A DNA stretch of 20,657 nucleotides from a virus: positions 1 to 20,657 of IMG/VR virus record IMGVR_UViG_3300036851_000518. The stretch is one strand, 5' to 3'. The notes under the pieces were generated by a model. That model did not search any database. It saw only the letters and a list, made by a program, of their open reading frames with translations, and was not told the DNA's origin. Positions 7,689-13,753 of this stretch are shown here, piece after piece (the stretch's first letter is position 1; each line of letters starts with the position of its first letter). The position numbers and the translations under genes are program-made.

Positions 7689-7994
7689 TCACAGCACACC
7701 ACCCGGACGCCGGAGCGTCCCGCCGCAGAGTGCGCACGAGTCCCGCTTCGCCTCGCGCGTGATCGCGCCGCAGCCGTCACAAACACGATCGGTGAGCCCA
7801 GCGAACGCGAGCTTCATCACCGGCCCGTCGTCGCTCGGAACGACCACGTGGCTGACGCGGTAGAGGAAGCGTCCCTCCTTCTCGGCGCGGTAGAGCCTGG
7901 GAGCAATGACCCCCGCCCACAGATAGTCCACGAGCGGAAGGCTGGTCGAGACACGCAAGCCGTCGTACGGCCCACCCGTGAACTCGGCCCACAC
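7689..7994 (-). CDS. Small protein with C-terminal zinc ribbon
   Basis: 101 residues. The N-terminal half (AEFTGGPYDGLRV, then FLYRVSHVVV) is a beta-rich module seen in small phage proteins of unknown role. The C-terminus carries a four-cysteine zinc ribbon at residues 72-91: CDGC, then 13 residues, then CALC. GTG start at 7994 lies 7 bp after the preceding stop; no Shine-Dalgarno sequence is seen, so coupling is likely. It sits between the cysteine peptidase and the terminase genes. A nucleic-acid or packaging accessory role would fit but is not shown. Confidence 0.75.
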   Translation of the reverse strand: MWAEFTGGPYDGLRVSTSLPLVDYLWAGVIAPRLYRAEKEGRFLYRVSHVVVPSDDGPVMKLAFAGLTDRVCDGCGAITREAKRDSCALCGGTLRRPGGVL

Positions 7995-8001
7995 GGCTAC
8001 G

Positions 8002-8100
8002 TCAGCGGAACCTCGGGCAACCGTCGGCGTGACTACCGGTGCGGCGGTGGTAGCTGCGACAGCGACACCGGCGCAGGAACCAAGGCACGAACTTCATCAT
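8002..8100 (-). CDS. Possible 32-aa basic Cys/His miniprotein
   Basis: A 32-residue frame beginning MMKFVPWFLRRCRCRSYH and ending GCPRFR, with three Cys and three His and a high Arg content. Its ATG codons at 8100 and 8097 overlap the peptidase stop (ATGATGA), and its stop leaves a 7-bp gap before the zinc-ribbon gene, so it exactly fills the space between two real genes. No ribosome binding site is apparent. It may be a real miniprotein or chance coding in the gap. Confidence 0.4.
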   Translation of the reverse strand: MMKFVPWFLRRCRCRSYHRRTGSHADGCPRFR

Positions 8101-8903
8101 CGGTCGGTGATGATCCCCATTTCCCCGTCCTCCGCATGAAGGCGCGCAATCACGCTGCGCGGCACCTTCACCCGATGCGGGTAGTGGGCACGCCCCCACG
8201 AGTTGAGCCAGACGGCGTACTCCGCGTCCTGGTTGCCGAGCACCCGGAAGACCTCGTTGTCATCGAGCGCCCAGCGGAACGCGCTGATGCCCTCCGCCGA
8301 CGAGAACGGCCTCGTCACCTCGCCCTTCTGGATGAAGTGGCGCTCGCCGCCCCACCTCGGGATCGCACCGTGGTGCAGGAGCACCCACAGACCCGCGTTC
8401 ACGCTCGTGCCGTCGTACGCCTCCCCGGCCCACTCGTCGTTCTGCTGGGCCACGTCGTAGAGCGGTCGCGGCTGGTACATGCGCCGGTTGTTGTGCGCCA
8501 TCAGCCGCACAGCCATCTCGCTGACGCAGATGCCCTCGCTGACCTGGTCGTGCCACTCCCACCACGACGTGCGGTCGCGGACTGCGCTCTCGCCGGGGAA
8601 CGCCTCCAGCGTGATCGCGTGCCCGCCGAGGATCGAGCCGAGGTCGCCCTCGCGCACCCACCACTCGATGCGTCCGAACCGGCCCGCGCGCTGGATCAGC
8701 CTGTCGGCGTAGAAGTTCCGGTACCAGTTGACGCCGATCCCAACGGGCGAGTTGCGCGGCTGCTCGGTCAGCGGGAGTGCCCGCAGCGGGTACGCCTCGA
8801 TGTGCTCGTCGTGCGGCGTCCGTACGCGCCCGAGCCGTGGATCAGCGACGGCGCCCCCACCCCTGACGCGGGTCTTCTTCCTGATCGGCTCGCCAGCCGC
8901 CAC
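8097..8903 (-). CDS. Papain-like (C1) cysteine peptidase-like protein
   Basis: 268 residues. A Cys motif DQVSEGICVSEMA has Cys126 and is followed by a helix and YDVAQQNDEWAGEAYDGTSV (149-168), the EWPGE-YDGTSV-like signature of phage and bacterial papain-like proteins. NSWG at 234-237 is the canonical C1 family Asn motif. A GGHAITLE segment with His95 lies N-terminal to the Cys, preceded by VGIGVNWYRNFY (54-65), whereas in papain the order is Cys, His, Asn. The C-terminus ends EDGEMGIITDR. GTG start at 8903. It precedes the terminase genes, so a role in virion maturation or in degrading a host target is possible. Fold assignment fairly secure; activity and the catalytic His are not. Confidence 0.7.
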   Translation of the reverse strand: MAAGEPIRKKTRVRGGGAVADPRLGRVRTPHDEHIEAYPLRALPLTEQPRNSPVGIGVNWYRNFYADRLIQRAGRFGRIEWWVREGDLGSILGGHAITLEAFPGESAVRDRTSWWEWHDQVSEGICVSEMAVRLMAHNNRRMYQPRPLYDVAQQNDEWAGEAYDGTSVNAGLWVLLHHGAIPRWGGERHFIQKGEVTRPFSSAEGISAFRWALDDNEVFRVLGNQDAEYAVWLNSWGRAHYPHRVKVPRSVIARLHAEDGEMGIITDR

Positions 8904-8912
8904 GGGCCTAGC

Positions 8913-9158
8913 TTACTCGCTTGGCTCGGGCGGCGTCGCGTCCCTGACCCCAGGCGTGGTCTTGATCCTGGTGATCCGCTCCGTCGTCGTGTTCTTGTCC
9001 ATGTCGAGCTTCTCGACGATGCCCTCGCGCTGCTGCTCGGAGTCTTTCATGTGCGTCTTGAGCCGCGCGCGGGCCTGATCCTCGTCCTTCGCCTCGACGA
9101 TGTACGTGCGCTCGACCTGCGCGGTCGTGACGCACTCGAACCTCTTAGTCGGTGGCAT
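8913..9158 (-). CDS. Hypothetical small charged protein
   Basis: 81 residues, strongly charged: RTYIVEAKDEDQARARLKTH, then DSEQQREGIVEKLDMDKNTT, and an acidic, Pro-rich tail. The beta-strand then helix pattern suggests a small alpha/beta domain; no family is recognised. The ATG at 9158 has AGGAGG 6 bases upstream. It is the first gene of the minus-strand block transcribed from the divergent promoter at 9194-9223, leading into the peptidase and terminase genes. Confidence 0.7.
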   Translation of the reverse strand: MPPTKRFECVTTAQVERTYIVEAKDEDQARARLKTHMKDSEQQREGIVEKLDMDKNTTTERITRIKTTPGVRDATPPEPSE

Positions 9159-9193
9159 GCGATCCTCCTAAATCGTCGGTCGGGTCATGCGTA

Positions 9194-9247
9194 ATCCTAC
9201 CCTTTCCACCGGACGACTTGCAACATGCTCTGAGCGCCAGGTACTCT
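9194..9247. promoter_or_regulatory. Divergent promoter pair sharing one -35 hexamer
   Basis: The palindromic hexamer TTGCAA (9218-9223) reads the same on both strands. On the plus strand an 18-bp spacer leads to TACTCT (9242-9247). On the minus strand an 18-bp spacer leads to TAGGAT (9194-9199), a good actinobacterial -10. The plus promoter would drive the small basic protein and the minus promoter the 81-aa gene with the terminase block. Placement by eye; not tested. Confidence 0.5.
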
Positions 9248-9335
9248 CAGCGGGCACCTCATCCTGGAGGAGTGGTGACGACCTAATACCCGACATGCCC
9301 TGGAACCCACGACGGCCTCGAAGGAGGTGGTCGCG

Positions 9336-9659
9336 GTGGGCATGGATCGGTCACCTCACCGCAGGCGCAAGGTCGCGTCGCCTGTCTCGACGCCACAGTC
9401 GGGTCGCTATGCCGGGCAGACCGGCATCTGGCTGCCGCTCGGGAAGAAGGCAGGGAAGTCGCACAAGCCCGAGGGCGGCGGCCAGCCGGGCAAGCGGTTC
9501 CGCGATCCGCAGGGCCGCTGGCACACGATCCCCGACAAGGGACGGGCCAAGCGCCGCAAGCAGCAGAAGGGCCGGGACGATCCCGGCCCTTCTTTTGCCC
9601 CTCAAACGGGCGAAGCCGCCCCGCAGGACGGCCTCAATCCCGGTGTGTACGACCCGTGA
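9336..9659 (+). CDS. Small basic protein, only plus-strand gene
   Basis: 107 residues counting from GTG 9336, chosen because AAGGAGGT (9321-9328) ends about 8 bases before it; ATG 9342 and GTG 9327 are alternatives. The first 75 residues are very basic (SPHRRRKVASP, GKKAGKSHKPEGG, KGRAKRRKQQKGR) with a central RYAGQTGIWLPLGKK and a RDPQGRWHTIP segment, suggesting a nucleic-acid-binding protein; no family recognised. Codons up to about 9575 show strong G/C third positions. An intrinsic terminator (9566-9596) lies inside the last quarter of the frame, so full-length product needs read-through. The stop is 1 bp from the stop of the convergent homing endonuclease. Confidence 0.6.
   Translation: MGMDRSPHRRRKVASPVSTPQSGRYAGQTGIWLPLGKKAGKSHKPEGGGQPGKRFRDPQGRWHTIPDKGRAKRRKQQKGRDDPGPSFAPQTGEAAPQDGLNPGVYDP
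9566..9596 (+). terminator. Intrinsic terminator inside the basic-protein ORF
   Basis: A perfect 12-bp stem (GAAGGGCCGGGA at 9566-9577 with its complement at 9581-9592), a 3-base loop CGA, then TTTT at 9593-9596. It is the best terminator hairpin in the window and is oriented for plus-strand transcription. It would limit the plus transcript to about 340 nt and stop it running antisense into the endonuclease and Ku genes. Confidence 0.8.
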
Positions 9660-9660
9660 G

Positions 9661-10116
9661 CTACGCCGTCGCCAGCGCACCCACCTTCTCGGAGGCAGTC
9701 TCGCGAGAAGCTCGTCTCCCGAGCGCCTTCATGCGCTCGTAGAAAATCACCTGACGCTCGTTGTACGCGTCGTCCTTCCTGCCGCTCGAACCCTTCTGCG
9801 CTTGGAACTCGACTGCGAGCCTCGCGCGCCGAATCACTCGCTCGGTTCGCAGATACGGGAGCACCGCTTCGAGGAACGCGCCAGCCTGCCGTGAGCACGC
9901 CGTCCACCGATGGAGGGGCGTCCGTCCCGGCATATTCCGACGCTCCATCCCGAGCGCCCCGGAGAAGTGCGCTTGCATGAACGCCACCGGCTCGGGATCG
10001 GTCATGGACACCATCACGCGCAGGAAGATGCCGTTCTTGTGGCTGTTTCGGAAGATGCCGATGCTTCCTTCGCCCTCGAACAGACCGGCGGCGTATGCGA
10101 GATCGGCCTCGGTCAC
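9661..10116 (-). CDS. LAGLIDADG homing endonuclease (single motif), after Ku
   Basis: 151 residues. The single LAGLIDADG-type motif YAAGLFEGEGSIGI lies at residues 8-21, followed by an alpha/beta domain with beta strands (FLRVMVSMTD) and a helix set ending in a charged C-terminus. Single-motif proteins act as homodimers that cut long DNA sites and copy their own gene into cut alleles. The GTG start at 10116 overlaps the Ku stop as GTGA, so it is co-transcribed and coupled to Ku. Its codons contain more A/T than neighbours, consistent with a mobile gene. The stop is 1 bp from the stop of the convergent plus-strand gene. I cannot tell from this one allele whether it still cuts. Confidence 0.85.
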   Translation of the reverse strand: MTEADLAYAAGLFEGEGSIGIFRNSHKNGIFLRVMVSMTDPEPVAFMQAHFSGALGMERRNMPGRTPLHRWTACSRQAGAFLEAVLPYLRTERVIRRARLAVEFQAQKGSSGRKDDAYNERQVIFYERMKALGRRASRETASEKVGALATA

Positions 10117-11114
10117 TTGGTCGCCACCGCCCGCTTCCGGGTAGTCGCTCGGGAAGCCTTCTTCGGGGTCTTGTGCTTGCGCCCCGACTTCTTCGTGGCC
10201 TTCGCCGCCTGGAGGCTCTCGCGCAGCATCCGCTCCAGCAGCGTCTCGTCGCGCTCCGTCACGCCGCCGCCGACCTTGCGCACGTCGGCGTCTACTTCGG
10301 TGAGCGGCTGGCCCATCTTCGCCTTCTCGACCAGGTCGGCCTTCATGTTCGCCTGGAGATCGCCGACCCCGTCGAGCACCGCCGCGTCGGTCGAGAGCGC
10401 CTCGACCAGCTTGACGGCCATCTCGACTTCCTTCTCCGTCGGCTCGCCGCGCGGGTCGGAGAGAGAAGCTGCGCCCTCGCGCACCTGCGCCCACTCCTCG
10501 GCGAACGCGAGTGTAGAGACGATCACGCCGCCGTGCCGGGCGTAGATCAGCGCGAGGTGGACACGCGACTTCGGGCACAGGAGTGCGACCCCAGCGGTGC
10601 CGGTCTGCTCCAGCGCGACCCGCAGCAGGTTCAGCGCCTTGAGCCCCGCGCCCTTGTTAGGCGTCAGGTAGTAGCCGTTCTTCACGCGCTCCCACGGCAC
10701 GTCGTCGAGCGGGACGAAGCCCTGGATCGTCAGTTCGTCGAGCTTCGTCAGCGCGTTGATCTTCTCGATCTCGTGCTTGTCGATGGCGTAGAAAGTGTCG
10801 CCCTCCCAGACGCCGTGCTTGATCTCGTGCTCCTCGAACACCTCGCCGGTGACGGTGTCGCGGTAGCGGGTGCGCTTGCCGTTCTGTACCTCCTCGACCG
10901 GCACGCCAAGCTCCTCGGCGACGGCCTTCGCGTCCTCGGGCGTCTCGACGACTGACTCCTCCTCGATCCCGGTGCCGACGAACTTCTCGAACCGGTTGCC
11001 CTTCGGGCTCGCCGTCGAGAACGACGGCAGCTTCTTCTCGGACGCGGTCTTGAGCGCCACGGGAACGCTGAGCGTCGCGACGTTCAGTACGAGTGTGCGA
11101 ATGGTGCTTGCCAC
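10113..11114 (-). CDS. ku: Ku-family DNA end-binding protein
   Basis: Bacterial Ku homodimers ring broken DNA ends and recruit LigD for non-homologous end joining. 333 residues. The opening VLNVATLSVPVALKTASE matches the Ku start (usual form: ...GLVSIPVKLY.A.E). The core follows in order: EVFEEHEIKHGVWEGDTFYA (91-110), then FVPLDDVPWERVKNGYYLTP (133-152), then KGAGLKALNLLRVALEQTG (154-172) and HGGVIVSTLAFAEEW (194-208). The tail from about 303 is Lys/Arg-rich, as in many bacterial Ku proteins. A short acidic insertion at 50-75 is less usual. GTG start at 11114 with AGGAGG 7 bases upstream, directly behind promoter element B. Phage Ku genes are known from mycobacteriophages Omega and Corndog. 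No ligase gene is visible here. Confidence 0.92.
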   Translation of the reverse strand: MASTIRTLVLNVATLSVPVALKTASEKKLPSFSTASPKGNRFEKFVGTGIEEESVVETPEDAKAVAEELGVPVEEVQNGKRTRYRDTVTGEVFEEHEIKHGVWEGDTFYAIDKHEIEKINALTKLDELTIQGFVPLDDVPWERVKNGYYLTPNKGAGLKALNLLRVALEQTGTAGVALLCPKSRVHLALIYARHGGVIVSTLAFAEEWAQVREGAASLSDPRGEPTEKEVEMAVKLVEALSTDAAVLDGVGDLQANMKADLVEKAKMGQPLTEVDADVRKVGGGVTERDETLLERMLRESLQAAKATKKSGRKHKTPKKASRATTRKRAVATK

Positions 11115-11131
11115 GGACTACCTCCTGAGTG

Positions 11132-11174
11132 GTCGGTTACACACGCCGCTCAGGATAGCACACAACGTGTTGCC
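11132..11174 (-). promoter_or_regulatory. Conserved extended -10 promoter element, copy B (Ku)
   Basis: On the minus strand: GGCAACACGTTGTGTGC, then TATCCT (11152-11157), then about 13 bases, then GTGTGTAACCGACCAC, closely followed by AGGAGGTAGTCC and the Ku GTG. It lies between the zinc-finger miniprotein stop (11178) and Ku. Compared with copy C, the core and the stretch through CCGACCAC and GGAGGTAGTC are nearly identical; copy A shares the core and less of the UTR. Confidence 0.65.
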
Positions 11175-11177
11175 AGA

Positions 11178-11351
11178 CTAGTGCCCTCGGAACTCTCGGA
11201 GCGCCGCCTTCGCATGGCGGCTGCAATAGACGCCAAGCGGCGCATTGAACCCGTTGCGCAGTGCCTCCGACGCCGGAGCGCCGCAGGTGCGACAACGAGG
11301 AAGCGCACGCAGGTGCGCCATCTCTCGGGCCTGATCGCCGCGATCAGCCAT
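11178..11351 (-). CDS. 57-aa zinc-finger miniprotein
   Basis: 57 residues from ATG 11351 to TAG 11178. It contains a CxxC / CxxH pair: RCRTCG at residues 19-24, 20 residues later YCSRH at about 43-47, with the stretch NGFNAPLGVYC between, like the zinc-finger miniproteins found in many phages. The start overlaps the stop of the membrane protein by 8 bp (ATGGCTGA). Function unknown; it ends just upstream of the promoter element of Ku. Confidence 0.65.
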   Translation of the reverse strand: MADRGDQAREMAHLRALPRCRTCGAPASEALRNGFNAPLGVYCSRHAKAALREFRGH

Positions 11352-11616
11352 CTTCGCGAGTCAGCTTGCCGTAGTCGTCCGACGCCTTCGTGGTCTGCGT
11401 GTAGAGCTTCTCGACCTCGAACGAGAACGCGTACGCCTGCTCCTCGCCCTGCACCCGCCCACTGAACTCGCTGACGAGCCGAATCTCGTTGCCGTTGTCG
11501 GCGATCCCGGTCGTCTCGAATCTCAGCGTGACCTTCGTCTTCGCCTGCACCGCCACGTAGGCGAGGAAGATCAGCACTGCCGCAACAGCGAGCAGGAACC
11601 ACAGCCACATCCACAT
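11344..11616 (-). CDS. 90-aa N-terminal membrane-anchored protein
   Basis: 90 residues. Residues 1-24 are a hydrophobic helix (WMWLWFLLAVAAVLIFLAYV), with two positive charges just after it (QAKTK), so a type II or signal-anchor topology cannot be settled. The remainder is beta-rich and soluble (VTLRFETTGIADNG, EIRLVSEFSG, YAFSFEVEKLYTQ). ATG at 11616 lies 2 bp after the stop of the ATPase gene and its 3' end overlaps the zinc-finger gene by 8 bp. No family recognised. Confidence 0.7.
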   Translation of the reverse strand: MWMWLWFLLAVAAVLIFLAYVAVQAKTKVTLRFETTGIADNGNEIRLVSEFSGRVQGEEQAYAFSFEVEKLYTQTTKASDDYGKLTREDG

Positions 11617-11618
11617 CG

Positions 11619-13514
11619 TCAGCCTCCCAGCGGAAAGAGAACGTCGGTCGCCACGACCATCCCGGTCGAGGGGTACTCGATCACTCCGAGCGTGCGCAGA
11701 CGCCCGAGGATGTTCGCGAACGTGCCGCCGCCCTTCTCGGTCACGGTGTAGCCCGAGCGTGCGCCTAGCTCGATCCGACTCAGCGGCTCGTCGTACACGT
11801 CGATCAGGTTGCGCAGCACGCGCCGCTCCGGCTCGCTGAGCCTCGCCAGCACGGCTTCCTGCACCGCCTCGTTCGTCGGTTCGATACCGGAATCGTTCGC
11901 GAGCGAGCGCCCGGCTTCCGTCAGGGCCAGCGAGCCTGGCGACGGATAGTCCAGCAGCGGGGGCCAGTCGTACCTGCCCTCGCGGTTAGCCAGCGCACCG
12001 AGGATGTTCGCGAACGTCCCGCCGCCCTTCTTCGACGTGCGGTAGCCAGCGATGAAACCGACCTCGATCCGGCCCGGCGTCCTGATCCCGAGCGTCTCGA
12101 ACCAGCGGACGGCGTCGAGTACGCGCTGCATCGGCCCGGTCAGGTTGCCGCTGGGGCTCGCCCCGCCTGACGCGCTCGTGTCAGGAGCGGCCTCCGGCGC
12201 GGGCCGTCGGCGGGCGGCGTCTCCTACTGCACCACCCGGCTCCGGCTGTCGCCGCGTCGTGGTACCCAGACGCGGAGGATCGGCGGGGCGAGTCCTTGTC
12301 GGCGGACGGATCGTGTCCGTCGACACCTGATCCTTCGATGCGTCAACGATTCGGTTCAGCGCCGCGTTGAGGTCGTTGACGGGCCGAGCGAACTCGCCGA
12401 GAAGTTCCTGTCCGGCGATGATCGCGTCGGACAGCTTGTGGGCGAGCCCGGTCAGTTCCATCAGGTGCTCGGCGCTCAGCACCGGCATCTCGACGACCTT
12501 CTCGACCTCGACGACCTTCTCGACCTCCTCCGCAGGACGCTGCTCTAGCTCGCGCTTGAGCCGTGCGATCTCAGCCCGCAGTTCCTTCGGATCGTCGGCC
12601 TTGGCCTTCTCGACCGCTGTTTTCATCTGCTCGCCGAGCGCGTCCAGGTCGAGTTCCTTCCGGGCGGTCGGCTCGACGCGCACCTCGCCCGCCTTCGGCG
12701 TCGCGTAGGAGTCGAACGTCTTGATCCGCCGGATCGCGACCTTCTCCAGAACCCCGCGCAGCGGCGACCACACCCAGCCGGTGCCGGTCGGCAGCGAGTC
12801 GAGCGTCCTGATAACGCCCTGCTCGTCCTCCTCGCCCTTGACGAGAATCCAGTCCCGCACCGCCTCACGGGCGCGCGGCGACAGCATCCGCATCACGATC
12901 ATCGTCTCGATCAGGTCGAGCACCGCCTTGTTGAGCGACTGCGTCCGCTGGGTCGTGAGCACGACGCCGAGCCCGCGCGAGCGTCCGAGCCCGCACGCAT
13001 CCTCCATCGCACCCATCAGCTTCGCGGAGTCGCCCTTGAAGCCCCCGCGCGGCGTCTGCGGCGCGTAGAAGTGGGCCTCGTCGATCACGAGCACAGTCGT
13101 CGAACGTGCGCGCGCCTTGCGGTCGTAGAGCCGTTCGAGGAACTCGGCGGCGAACTTGACCGTTCCGGCCTTCGAGAGATCGGAGAAGTCGAGCACGAAC
13201 GAGTGGCCCGACTCGACGACGAGGTCGGCGATCATCACGCCAGCGTGCGGTTCGAGTGGAACGTCGCCGTGCGGGCCTCCGAGCACGTAGATGCCTAGCC
13301 CTCCCCGCGCCTGACCATCACGGTTCGAGCGCAGCCCCCAATAGACGCCGGTGCGGTCGAAGACGACCGACTGGACGCCGAGCGGGAATGTCTCCTCGAC
13401 GATCACCGCGCCGGTCGAGGACTTGCCTGCACCACGCGTCGCGACGACAGCGGTCGCCTCGGTGATTACGTCGAGCGGGAGCGAGAACCCGCGCGCGAGG
13501 TGAAGCTCGCTCAC
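11619..13514 (-). CDS. HerA/FtsK-like ATPase with duplicated C-terminal winged helices
   Basis: 631 residues from GTG 13514, chosen because it overlaps the upstream stop as GTGA; the 12-codon longer form starting at 13550 has no better support. ATPase domain (1-about 290): Walker A ATRGAGKSST (26-35), Walker B VLVIDEAH (141-148), and TTQRTQS (187-193), the polar motif of the HerA/FtsK family. A coiled-coil/linker region with RAEIARLKRELEQ and a repeated VEKVVE (about 312-338) follows, then a Pro/Arg/Thr-rich disordered stretch (about 400-450). The end holds two related modules, each with KGGGTFANILG (496-506 and 594-604), probably wHTH DNA-binding domains. HerA enzymes translocate DNA ends, usually with the nuclease NurA; none is visible. 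Neighbours are SSB and Ku. Confidence 0.9.
   Translation of the reverse strand: MSELHLARGFSLPLDVITEATAVVATRGAGKSSTGAVIVEETFPLGVQSVVFDRTGVYWGLRSNRDGQARGGLGIYVLGGPHGDVPLEPHAGVMIADLVVESGHSFVLDFSDLSKAGTVKFAAEFLERLYDRKARARSTTVLVIDEAHFYAPQTPRGGFKGDSAKLMGAMEDACGLGRSRGLGVVLTTQRTQSLNKAVLDLIETMIVMRMLSPRAREAVRDWILVKGEEDEQGVIRTLDSLPTGTGWVWSPLRGVLEKVAIRRIKTFDSYATPKAGEVRVEPTARKELDLDALGEQMKTAVEKAKADDPKELRAEIARLKRELEQRPAEEVEKVVEVEKVVEMPVLSAEHLMELTGLAHKLSDAIIAGQELLGEFARPVNDLNAALNRIVDASKDQVSTDTIRPPTRTRPADPPRLGTTTRRQPEPGGAVGDAARRRPAPEAAPDTSASGGASPSGNLTGPMQRVLDAVRWFETLGIRTPGRIEVGFIAGYRTSKKGGGTFANILGALANREGRYDWPPLLDYPSPGSLALTEAGRSLANDSGIEPTNEAVQEAVLARLSEPERRVLRNLIDVYDEPLSRIELGARSGYTVTEKGGGTFANILGRLRTLGVIEYPSTGMVVATDVLFPLGG
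11704..11737. repeat. 34-bp direct repeat, copy 1 (inside ATPase gene)
   Basis: A 34-bp segment beginning CCGAGGATGTTCGCGAACGT and ending GCCGCCGCCCTTCT on the plus strand. It is identical at 33 of 34 positions to 11998-12031 (one G/C difference). It encodes the KGGGTFANILG core of the second C-terminal module on the minus strand. Confidence 0.9.
11998..12031. repeat. 34-bp direct repeat, copy 2 (inside ATPase gene)
   Basis: Matches 11704-11737 at 33 of 34 bases, 294 bp away, and encodes the equivalent KGGGTFANILG core of the first C-terminal module. Flanking sequence in the two modules is much more diverged than this core. Confidence 0.9.
12489..12524. repeat. Two perfect 18-bp tandem repeats in ATPase linker
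   Basis: The unit CTCGACGACCTTCTCGAC occurs twice in succession without a mismatch (12489-12506 and 12507-12524). On the minus strand it encodes VEKVVE twice in the coiled-coil region of the HerA-like ATPase. An identical tandem duplication suggests recent slippage. Confidence 0.9.
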
Positions 13515-13753
13515 GACAGGGCGGCTTCGCCCTTCCGAGTCAGCGACCACTTCGCCGGACGACCCTCACGCTTCGTCAGTCCGCGCGCATGAAGCCGCTT
13601 GAGCGTCGCGTGCAGCGCGTCGTAGCCGTAGTACCACGAGCCGAGCCGTGACAGCGTGGCGTCGAGCGCCTGCGTCGTGACCGGCCCGTCTTCCCGGTTC
13701 AGCGCGCGCAACACGTCGCGCTGCTTGATCGTGATTGCACGTTCCTTTGCCAT
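13511..13753 (-). CDS. 80-aa winged-helix protein (internal start)
   Basis: This frame is identical to the C-terminal 80 residues of the HNH frame. The ATG at 13753 is preceded by GGGAGG at 5 bases, so independent translation is likely. The sequence reads MAKERAITIKQRDVLRALNR, then PVTTQALDATL, then YGYDALHATLKRLHARGLTK and a final EGRPAKWSLTRKGEAALS, a typical winged helix-turn-helix with wing. It precedes the HerA-like ATPase (GTGA overlap). The likeliest history is an independent small regulator gene, with the HNH gene inserted upstream without a stop. Confidence 0.7.
   Translation of the reverse strand: MAKERAITIKQRDVLRALNREDGPVTTQALDATLSRLGSWYYGYDALHATLKRLHARGLTKREGRPAKWSLTRKGEAALS

Noticed and set aside
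7461-9194. 577-aa plus-strand open frame
   Set aside because: Spans opposite the 5' part of TerS, the zinc-ribbon gene, the peptidase and the 81-aa gene, all with good evidence. Low-complexity composition marks it as a shadow.
10579-11114. 305-aa minus frame in which the homing endonuclease would start far upstream
   Set aside because: The extra N-terminus is Arg/Gly-rich shadow of Ku. The GTG at 10116 gives the usual short single-motif protein and a GTGA overlap.
13514-13550. 12-codon N-terminal extension of the ATPase
   Set aside because: GTG 13514 has the GTGA overlap typical here; the extension overlaps the upstream coding tail. Not fully excluded.
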